From positions 28,763,594 to 28,827,593 of the forward strand of contig CM075184.1 of assembly GCA_037577475.1 (NCBI GenBank): 64,000 nt of DNA, written 5' to 3'. Below are positions 1-9,098 of the stretch, one piece after another (within the stretch, counting starts at the first letter, position 1; every line of letters starts with the position of its first letter). Both the position numbers and the translations under genes were made by a program. Source of the DNA: Chaunax sp. Z400 (taxonomy: Eukaryota > Chordata > Actinopteri > Lophiiformes > Chaunacidae). Under the pieces are notes generated by a model that searched no databases, was not told where the DNA came from, and worked only from the letters and a program-made list of their open reading frames with translations.

Positions 1-371
1 GGGGGCAGTCAGTGCTCCAGCGCCGAGTCTCTAGATGGTGGTATAATGCCCCTGTTGCCTCTCTCCCCTGAGGTCAGGGAGGCCATTGAGAGTGTCAAAT
101 ACATAGCAGAGAACATGAGACTACAGAATGAAGCAAAGGAGGTGAGTGCTCAGCAGCTTCTAAACCTGTATTGGAAATTTGGTTTCAAGAAAGCTGTGAC
201 TATCACCATATTCAAAATGTTGTCATTGTGATTCTGTCACAGGTACAGGATGACTGGAAGTACGTTGCCATGGTTATCGATAGGATCTTCCTGTGGGTGT
301 TTGTCCTTGTGTGCATCCTGGGAACAGCTGGCCTCTTCCTCCAGCCCCTATTGCTCGGGGAGGACGTTTGA
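1..371 (+). CDS. chrna3: Neuronal nicotinic acetylcholine receptor alpha3-like subunit, C-terminal two exons (partial)
   Basis: This is the 3' end of a pentameric ligand-gated cation channel subunit of the plasma membrane. Exon A is open from base 1 to 141 and ends at a GTGAGT donor; exon B runs 243-371 after a CACAG acceptor and ends in TGA. Both junctions are phase 0. The spliced product gives the end of the M3-M4 cytoplasmic loop, the amphipathic segment (SVKYIAENM, QNEAKE), then QDDWKYVAMVIDRIFLW, the fourth membrane helix and a short tail ending in GEDV. From memory this matches CHRNA3 better than CHRNA6 or CHRNA2/4. The tail-to-tail chrna5 at 7866-15684 supports the choice. The ligand-binding domain, M1-M3 and the 5' end lie left of the window. 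There is no sign of damage in the visible part. Confidence 0.88.
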
Positions 372-857
372 ATCAATACTCTAGACTGTTGAACTACAGC
401 ATTCATCACAAATGAGATTCTTGTCATGGATCAGGCAGAAAATACAGAATACGTTTGTTTGACAAAGTAGTTGAAGGATTCTCCAACACTGAGACTGTTT
501 AGTGGTGTGTAAAATACGTGTATAAAATATTCATTCATTCTTATTTTATTTTATTTTATTTTATTATTTTATTTTTATTTTTTATGTTTTTATTTTTATT
601 TATTTATTTATAAAAAATAAACAAATAGAAGAGTTTAAAAAAATTCTTATTTAGATGAGTAAATATTGGTGTACAGTGATTAAATGTATTGGAGTTGAAG
701 CACCTTATTTTACATTAAGCAAGTATTTACTCACATACATTCACAGATGCAACATTTACTAGAAGGTTATTTGAATTATCAGTATGTAAATATTATTGTG
801 TAATTATTATGTAATTATTATTAATTACCATCATGCTCAATGTGAAGAAAATTTCAA

Positions 858-893
<36 letters not shown>

Positions 894-2155
894 TCATACA
901 CAATGGATATCCATTTTTCTTAGAACCAAGTAAGGTTGTTGACTGTATTCAAAGAGTGACATCATGTGGCGAGTCTTTGCGACTACAAATGATAACATGA
1001 CTTTCTGTACTGTATGCCACTGTGTCATGATCTCTGCTGTATCATAATCACAGTCGTAAAATGTAATGAAAAGTTACACTGACACCTTTTGCCTTGAGTA
1101 CATATAGAGAGCTGTTTGATTAGCATAGCATGACCTTCTGAACTGGGTCACTGCTCTTTACAATCATGCAAAGTGAAATTTTTTTACAATGTCCTTAAAG
1201 TATTTAGTGTGCAAAAACAAAAACATATATAAGTAAAAAATGTGGTTCTGTCTTACTCAATATTTCAGTAAATAAATCTTAAAACCGTTATGTAAAGGTC
1301 CGAGAGAGATGGTTTCTCTGTACCAATAGCATTACTGAGACTAGAAACAAGACCTGTGGGATGGAGGTATAATTTCTAGGAGGCCATTGAGACTCTGTTT
1401 ATCATCTGTTCCACCTCCACTGTGCCCCCTTGGAGCTAACTCAGCTTATTGGATCACAATCAATATAGAGAGCAAGTGATGAAGGACCATATTGGATTCC
1501 TCTCTTTTCTTCATCTAACCATTTTTCCAAAATACAATACCAGAATGCTTCTTAATAGCTCCGTGCTGACACCACAGCCCTGATTCTCTCTTGTACTTAA
1601 AAACACACGGTTGTGTTTCATTTAGAAGAAGTTATGGATTTTAGTTTAGAAGCTATATATATATATATCTATCTATATATTTAGACTTAAAGAGTTGGTT
1701 ATTTGACAGATATACATGCTTTGGAGGACAGATTCTAAGATTTGTTTTTTTGTAATCCATCAGCTAAAGAGTCAAACCTGTGTGACTCTTATGAGCACTG
1801 TGAGTACTTGTGCTGAAAGAGCAAATACATCCTGCATGGGGTCTGAATATCAGCATGTCACTGTCTGAGTCTTAATTTACAATGAACTCACAGTCAGAGC
1901 AGATGGCGAGCTAAGTGATTACAAGAAAATCTAGCCCATATTAATTGAATGCAGGCAGGAAAGCAGCAGATAGACAGACATTGCATTAGCTCTCTGTCAC
2001 ATCTGATAAGAAGCCCCTGGCAAATGAATGAATTTAATTAAAGCCCACTCAGAACTCCATCATATGTGGTTGATCTGGAGGAGGGCAGGAGATCTCCCAA
2101 ACAGACAGTGTGTGGTGAACCAAATGAATGAGATGTCCTGCAAACTCTTTTTACT

Positions 2156-2178
2156 GGGGGGGGGGGGGGGGGGGGGGG
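2156..2178. repeat. Poly(G) run, 23 bases
   Basis: Uninterrupted G run seen directly. Such runs are unstable in length and error-prone in sequencing; a G4 structure is possible but not shown. Confidence 0.9.
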
Positions 2179-3307
2179 AACAAAAAATAAATAATGTACA
2201 TGTTTACCGACAATACTTCAGTAAAAACATACATGAACAATTTTCCACTGATGGTGTGTTCAAATGTCCAACAGAGAATCTACAGGAAGCGTTTTAACAT
2301 CTCTTCTGCACGTTTACTCTGTTGGCTGTCTGTAGGTGTGGATAAGAACCTGATTGGGGTTCTATACAGGGTTTCACATGGTGCTATAGAGGCTATGGGT
2401 GTCACATTGCTTGCAATCATGAATAAAATCATCATTCTTCTTCTTTAGGTGATTATTGATTTCTGACATGGAGGGAAGAAATATGTGTTTTATAATAAAT
2501 GACTGCAGTATTAGCCGCCTGCATTGAAAGCAGACTTATCAGAGCTCTCACTTAAATTCCAATCAGTATTTCTAAACGCTTGCTTGATTTTTGTGACCAC
2601 TCTTAAGTGTGAAACTTTCTTTCTTTTTTTTAGAGAAATAACTAAAATGCCTTTATTCAACTAATTGCAAATGGCCACTGTCTTGTTAAATTAACGAGAA
2701 TGCCACAGCTGAGGCAACATGATCATGTTGAAGGCAGGGCAGTCCACCAGACAAGTCACAAAGGTGGTGAATGCACCATTCCACAATACAACCAGCATTA
2801 TGTATCCAGAGGAACAATGGCAGACCACACACACCATGGTCAACCATGTGTAATGACCCAGAATCAGGGTCAACATATCCGCCTGCTGTGCCTCAGCAAT
2901 ATGCTCTGAACGGCCTCCGACAGCAGCAGAGACCATTTGCATGTATAATAGGTTTGCATATAAGCAAATACAACAAGAAATAATCTGAGGCATGATGGAC
3001 ATCAAGCCCGACAACTTTACAGGACGACATCATCTGGAGGTTGTGCCAGTCCATGAGGAGGAGGATTACTGCTAGAATCAAAGCTGATGGGGGACACACT
3101 AATCACTGATTATGTAAAATGTTGTTTACTCTAGTTATGTCACCTGAGAAAACGATGGTGGTATGTTTGGGGTGTTATTTTTGTTCTGTCTCTTTGTTTT
3201 TGTTACTGATTAAATTAAGAGAACCATTAAAATTTAATAGGGAACAAAATACAGGCTGTTATTTTCACACAAAATACCCAAGCAAATTTACAAATTACAA
3301 ATTTCTG

Positions 3308-3420
3308 TTGGTATAATAATAATAATAATACATTTTATTTATACAAAGAAGCGCTTTTCATTGTTAAAAACAATCTCAGAGTGCTTATACATAAAAATGT
3401 TTAAGAAATGAAAGCACAAA
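3308..3420. repeat. Dispersed repeat fragment with the TTTATTTATA/AGCRCTTTTC motif
   Basis: An ATA trinucleotide run is followed by a motif of the form TTTATTTATA..AGCGCTTTTCA and a sequence resembling 'AGAGTGCTTATACATAAAA'. Related stretches occur at about 24236-24320 and 56848-56870 in this window, so this is a dispersed element fragment and not unique sequence. I recognise the motif as common in fish genomes but cannot name the family. Confidence 0.5.
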
Positions 3421-3543
3421 ACAAGATTAAAAGATTAAAAGGCTGAAATATTCAACCCCATCATAGTCAGTAGATAAAGGGATGTTTATCATTATATAAT
3501 AAAGACATGTCAGAGAGAGGGATTTAAATTTAATATCTACAAA

Positions 3544-3712
3544 TCAGGACAGGAGAGGGCAGGACAGGGTTATGAGTGCATATTTTTTGTTTGTTTTTCT
3601 TTTCAAGCCTCTCTCAAGACACATGCATCTAAAAAGCACAGCAAGTAGAAGAGTTATCACTGCAACAGTGACAGAGCTACATCCACAGAGTGTATAGGAA
3701 TACCAGGGCAGG
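3544..3712 (-). pseudogene. UGT C-terminal remnant downstream of the intact UGT gene
   Basis: Read on the minus strand, the segment starts with codons for PWYSY, the conserved motif before the UGT membrane helix. It then loses frame relative to the usual HSVDV, continues as a hydrophobic stretch followed by a basic tail (RGLKRKTNKK), and reaches a stop at 3544. It is therefore the membrane anchor and tail of another UGT copy with a one-base frame slip and no upstream body. It lies just where the 3' UTR similarity between the UGT genes at 4025 and 20059 stops (about 3713-3720). Confidence 0.7.
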
Positions 3713-4024
3713 GACAATTAAAGAATAACCACTTTTTTCTTTCATTCCTAGTATTTTATTTATACAGTGTTGGTTATAAAAAAGGTCGATTTATTTCATT
3801 TGATGGATACTTATTATACTAAAACGCGATGATCAAACAAATGAATGTAACATAATGCAAAATGATGCCATTGCATAGATAGAAAATGTCAGAATGCTGC
3901 ATGAATACATAGTTGAACAGGTGTTGTTTTAATCATTAAAAAACATTTTTTTAAAGCCATCTTATTGTTGATGATGTATTTTTTTTCGTGAATTGAGAGT
4001 ACAAAATGTATATCTCTGTAATTA

Positions 4025-5617
4025 TTAGTCACGCTTGACTTTACGTTTACACATTATAGAGTATAAGCAGCGGATCAAAATGAAAATGGTTGAAAGTAGG
4101 AGCAGCACAGCTCCAGCCAGGAACAAAAACACATCCACAGAGTGGTAGGAATACCAGGGCAGTTTGTAAGAGTCTGTCCTCAGGTGAGCTGTACCTTTGT
4201 GCCTCATCACAAACTCGATCCAGAAGAGGGCAGTATCCAGTGGCTTCATCGGCTGATCTCTGTGCAGCCGGGAGAGTCTCTGCATGTTCATCTTGTAGGA
4301 GGGCTCGCTCAGAACTTCCTGTATGGCCTTCAGGAAGTTGTCATCCTTGTCCACTGTATTAAGAGTCAGCATCTTAGCTGCTCCTCTCTCTTTCAGACGC
4401 AGCAGGTTGTCATATTGGTCAAAAAACAAGGGTAGACCCACAACTGGGACTCCGTGATAAATAGCCTCTTGAACACCATTTGTCCCTCCGTGAGCCACAA
4501 ATAGCTTCATCTTTGGATGTCCTAAGAGATCGTTCTGTGGCATCCAGTCCACTATTAAAGTGTTGTTGCCCAGAGTGGCTGGTCTTTCACCTTTGTGCCT
4601 CCAAATGACTTTCTGAGGTAATTTAGAAAAAGCTGCAGCGATCTCATTTGTAATGTCTGTTGAAAGATTACTCACAAAAGTCCCCAGAGACATGATGATG
4701 ACTCCATGCTCTCCAGAACTCTGCACAAACTCCTCCAGGTGTTCAGGTAAAGGTTCGGCAGGTTTACACTGGAAGCCTCCGATATAGACAGCGTTTGGCA
4801 TAGTGGGACGAGGGAACTCAAACACAAAGTCCACCCTCATGAGCCACAGATCTGCTCCCTGTAGTAACTCACTATATCTGACTCCTGGGCCAAAGAACTC
4901 ATCACAAACAGCTTGATACTGACGTCGGATTAAAAATGTATCCTGAGCTTCCCAAATTACATCGAAAAGGAGATTTTTGACCCTTTGTAATAAAGTCATT
5001 TTGTCTGACAATCCTGAGCCGGTCATTGGGATATAAGATAAAGGAGAGGGTGCAATGGCCAAATGTCCCTCTCCACGAGTTGTCCATCGCACATTATAGA
5101 CCAGGGGAACTTTAAGAGCATGAGCCAACATTATTCCTGCTCCCCATCCCGGGTCAGTAAGCACCAGATCATACTTCGTCTCCTTTAAACCATTCATTAA
5201 ATCCCTATCTTTCAACATGCTAGTAGCCATTTTGCAGATTATCCGATGTATGTTAAACATAGCAGTAAACATCTCAACCTGCAAACTGGCAAAACTGAAA
5301 ACTGAACTCTCACCTCTTTCTATATCAACGACTCTTTCCAGGTAGGGGCTTATGAAGTCATGATTAAAGGCTTCAGTGACGGGGACTGTGATCGTCTTGA
5401 AGTGGTGCGAGTCGTCTGGGATGTACCAGCTTTCGTTGGTTCGGACCACATGAACAGAGTGCCCTCGAGAGTGGAGAGCTTTGATTAAGATGTCCATGTT
5501 CACCCAGTGGCTTCCCTCTAAAGGAACGAGCAAAATCTTGCCTCCGTGACAAACGATCCATGACAAACTCATGATAGATAATAAGAGAAGATAAGATGTA
5601 TTTCCTTGAGGAGGCAT
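4025..5617 (-). CDS. UDP-glucuronosyltransferase, single coding exon (UGT copy 1, fish UGT5-like)
   Basis: Transfers glucuronic acid (or another sugar) from a UDP-sugar to small lipophilic substrates; the protein should face the ER lumen. The start is ATG at 5617-5615, seven bases after a good 3' splice site; an upstream in-frame ATG at 5647 lies in the intron. The product is 530 residues, the usual UGT length. Features: signal peptide (about 1-24), catalytic His37 in EGSHW, Asp155 in LTDP as the charge-relay partner, and a UDP-binding C-terminal domain with HGGTNGVQEAIYHGVP and the following FFDQYDN. One membrane helix (about residues 490-515) precedes a basic tail ending in KVKRD, a KxKxx ER-retrieval form. 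The gene lies between chrna3 and chrna5. Its C-terminal 273 residues differ at only five positions from the copy at 20059-21642, while the N-terminal (acceptor-binding) halves are clearly diverged. The exact subfamily is inferred from the single coding exon and fish-like sequence. Confidence 0.93.
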   Translation of the reverse strand: MPPQGNTSYLLLLSIMSLSWIVCHGGKILLVPLEGSHWVNMDILIKALHSRGHSVHVVRTNESWYIPDDSHHFKTITVPVTEAFNHDFISPYLERVVDIERGESSVFSFASLQVEMFTAMFNIHRIICKMATSMLKDRDLMNGLKETKYDLVLTDPGWGAGIMLAHALKVPLVYNVRWTTRGEGHLAIAPSPLSYIPMTGSGLSDKMTLLQRVKNLLFDVIWEAQDTFLIRRQYQAVCDEFFGPGVRYSELLQGADLWLMRVDFVFEFPRPTMPNAVYIGGFQCKPAEPLPEHLEEFVQSSGEHGVIIMSLGTFVSNLSTDITNEIAAAFSKLPQKVIWRHKGERPATLGNNTLIVDWMPQNDLLGHPKMKLFVAHGGTNGVQEAIYHGVPVVGLPLFFDQYDNLLRLKERGAAKMLTLNTVDKDDNFLKAIQEVLSEPSYKMNMQRLSRLHRDQPMKPLDTALFWIEFVMRHKGTAHLRTDSYKLPWYSYHSVDVFLFLAGAVLLLLSTIFILIRCLYSIMCKRKVKRD

Positions 5618-5624
5618 CTTTAAC

Positions 5625-5761
5625 CTGTGAAGAAGAAATAACATCATTATTAATCACTAAGGATAATTTAAAAAAGTAAATATCTTATATATTCAGGTTT
5701 TCCATTAACAAAGGCAAATGCACTGATTTTAAATTCCATACAAGTCTGATCTTTAACATAC
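5625..5761 (-). other. Predicted 5' UTR intron of UGT copy 1
   Basis: On the minus strand a strong acceptor (TTCTTCTTCACAG) ends at 5625 and a donor (AAACAG then GTATGT) begins at 5761, giving a 137-base intron with a short non-coding exon to its right. The two intact paralogues also have an acceptor just before their ATG, which supports a non-coding first exon in this family. Transcript evidence is lacking. Confidence 0.55.
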
Positions 5762-7865
5762 CTGTTTTACATGAAGCAGCTCCGGACATGCATGTGTTGA
5801 GATGTTGGGGAGAAACACAAAGGTATTAAACACATAACTAGAATTTCCAAGAAAGCCTACTTAGGTGGATTATAGATAATCTTTTCTTTGTGCTTATTTT
5901 TTTAAGGATTGGATAACAATGTGACCTCCTAATTGAAGGTGTGGCCTGAGATGTATTACAAATGCTTATTTGATCCTCCTTGTGTGAATTCTGCGAATAC
6001 ATGTATTCTAAGCAGCATGTCGCCACCTGCTCTTCTCAGAGGAGGATTTTTCAAATCCCCAGGATCTTCATTTTACTTTGATGGTTTCATATATCGTTAG
6101 ATGTCAAAGTCCATATGAGTTTTCTCATTCTATATTCAAGACTAATCTAACTTGTGGGTAGATTTACTGACCATCAGCAAGAAAGAAATTCAATAAACCA
6201 ACTTGGGGTGCTGCTATGTGCATTAAAATAAAATCAGGATTTATTTTTGCCTCAGATTCAGCAGCTCATCAGACAGACATGCAGTATTTATTTTGGTGTC
6301 AGAAGTTTTCCACCACTTTTCTACTCCCTACATAAACTTTTGTTACCTCTTGTAAAAAAAAGGAGACATGTGAAGACAAGACAGGAAAAAGTGAAGAGCA
6401 TTATGACTACTGAGACAAGAAACAGATGAAAGTCCTGAGAAAACTTCTTTTTTTTCTCTTCTCCCTTTATTCTTCTTATCCACCATTTTCTTTGTTGTAA
6501 ATACACTTTCAACATTTTATCTACAGTCTCTGCATTGATTTTAGTCCAGCTGCTGGAGCTGGAATGTTAAGATACTTCATAAAAACAGTCACCAACATGT
6601 CCATGCTGGTGGTGCCTTTGTTGCTTTCTCTGCCTGTAATATGAAGACATGGACATTCAGCGGCAGCACAGGCTCAACTGAGGCGGCTGGAGCCCGGAAA
6701 GTTTTCCTGAGTAATGGGGCCCTTTGTTACATTTCTCTCCGTGACATCATCCGAGGCGCCTGCATGCAGATCTATCAAATAATAAGACAAATTTGTAGCT
6801 GTTATACGGGCTCTCTTCTCTTCTGAAGTTTGTTGTTGGTACCGCAGTACTAATCCGTTACCAAGGATCGTCTTACAGGCCTCATAAAGAATGCAGGATT
6901 TGTCCTCAGGCTAAAAACAGGTAGCGCCTTAGAAATTCAAGGCCTGGCAAAAAAAATAAGAAAATAAAGAGAGAAACTAATAAACAAGGTGTGTCTCCAA
7001 AAAGGAGTGTCTGACCAGCGTGCACTCTGGTTACAGACTGGGGCTTTTATTATATGTTTATTTTCGCACTCCTCTCCTCTTGCTCTTTATCACATTTCAC
7101 ATATTTACCTGCAGGTCTATTCTCCAGATATAATATTAAGAACTGTTCAGGTTGATGCACATGCCGTGATATGTAAGGGTGATTTGGGAAAAATGGGATT
7201 ACAGAGAAGCAAAGTTGAACCATCACTTTATTTGAGTTATGCCTCACATATTAAGTCGCAATCTTTCCAAATGCTTCAAGATTGGCAGGCAGAGACTAGA
7301 GTAATGGAAAATGAGACCGAAGGTCTTCTCCTGCCTACCTATGTATGAATGTGTTGATCTGAATGGCAGGCTGCCATTCTGCCCATAAATTCGTACTGAA
7401 ATAATTGCACTGACTTTGTGTTCGTCACTGTGTCCTGTAACCTGTATAGATAAGGGCTGTTAAGTGAGATTCTATGTCCATAAACCTCTATTGGACCAAT
7501 AATAAATCTCCACTCTATGATGCCAACAAGTATAATAGGTGAAATTAATATATTGGCATTTGTTGACATGCGATATCAGGGCAAAAATCCATTTTCTACT
7601 CACATGTAGTACATTTAATTTATCTTTAAACTCAGAAATACAGAATACAAAATATTTTATAAAACAAAAAACACATGTCTCTGTCAGATATACTCCAGAA
7701 TCTGCAGCTTGATCTCTGGCACAGCTTACAATTTAAAGATCTTTATCAGAGCAGGCCCGTATGTGAGTGGAAATCTCTGTATCTGAGTCAGTCGAATCTA
7801 AAATAAGAACCATAACGATGATTCATGTGCTTTGCCTTCATTTGTGGTTAGCTGAAGTGCTGTTC
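5762..7865. other. Intergenic DNA between UGT copy 1 and the chrna5 stop
   Basis: This should contain the UGT copy 1 first exon and promoter (right of 5762) and the chrna5 3' UTR (left of 7866). No coding sequence, RNA gene or clear mobile element was recognised. Open frames here are short and have no family character. Confidence 0.45.
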
Positions 7866-8861
7866 TCAGAGAGTACTTTCGTGGATGGGGACGATGATGC
7901 TGGCCCACTTGTAAATAACCGGGATGAAGAGGAGAGCAGAGCCCAGGATCGACACCAGGAGGAACGCCCACAGAAACATTCGATCCAGAACCTGGGCTAC
8001 AAACTTCCAGTTTTGTACCACCTGAAACAAAAAAAAAAGGCGCACTTGAATAATCCAGATTTTCATCATCTATGTGCTGAGTTGGCAACATGCAATATTT
8101 CATCTTGCGCAGTTTATTGCAGCCTTTGTTATATTTCAGGAAAAGGATGTGGGAGAATGATTATCAATCAGTCCCTCCAGGATTTCGCGATCGCAACAAT
8201 TAGCGCAAATTCAACCAATCCCTGCGATTTCTACACGACCTTGCAATTTTGTCCAACCACCGCAACTTATTTGCAACTTTAGTCCTTTCACCATACTCCA
8301 GTTTGCCGTGAGTTTCACCAATCATGACAGTCTCACACTTTGAGTCATACTTGCACATCACCAAAGTCACTTTCTTGTCTCTAGTCGGGATGATGTAGAC
8401 ATGAATGTCTCACATTTACCAACAAAAAATACGGCTAAAGACCGTGCAAGGGAATTCCCTGATGTTCTACGTGAGGGGTAAATTGTATTGCACTGCAATG
8501 TTACGTTGTGGTGGAACACAAACAAATGTCATCCACTGACGAACACTTTCATACTGCAAAACACACCTGGAGAACGGCTGAAACGTGTGGACAGATAAAC
8601 AAATCATAACGTAACATAACAGAAGCTGATGCTTCCAGATCTGTTGCAAGTGCTGAAAGAATCAACAGGAGTCAGATCAAATGGGCCTGGTTAGTGATCA
8701 TTAACGTCAGTGTAGTATCAATCAAGTGATTGTCGTGGGCCGTGTGTGTGTGTGATAAGGAAAATAGTTCAGGGATAAAAAGATAAGGTGGTTAAACATT
8801 AAAGAGTGAGAGCTTTATTTGAAAAAACAACTGGATAGGTGATGAAATCAAAGTTCAGGGA

Positions 8862-8951
<90 letters not shown>

Positions 8952-9053
8952 AGAGAGAGAGAAAACACTCACAGCAAATAAGAAAAAAAATCTTGTAAAG
9001 CATTGGCTACTGTGGACTGGGGGAATTTTGAAAAAAAATAAATGAAAAAAAAA

Positions 9054-9098
<45 letters not shown>

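Larger units (their letters stand above)
372..3543. other. chrna3 3' UTR and intergenic DNA, no recognisable gene
   Basis: AT-rich DNA downstream of chrna3. A candidate polyadenylation signal AATAAA lies at 616-621, within a T/A-rich low-complexity stretch (about 535-640). Other contents are an AT/AC microsatellite (about 858-895), an AT/ATCT tract (about 1656-1680), a run of 23 G (2156-2178) and a stretch at 2691-3099 open on both strands that I do not recognise. No spliced gene could be built here. Confidence 0.5.

Noticed and set aside
4090..4435. Plus-strand open frames over the UGT copy 1 C-terminus, mirrored at 21232-21577 on the minus strand
   Set aside because: They are present in both UGT copies only because the coding sequence is near-identical; they are shadows.
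5618..5647. Upstream ATG for UGT copy 1 (and the matching one at 20044 for copy 2)
   Set aside because: Both lie in or before the splice acceptor that precedes the chosen ATG, so they are not expected in the mRNA.
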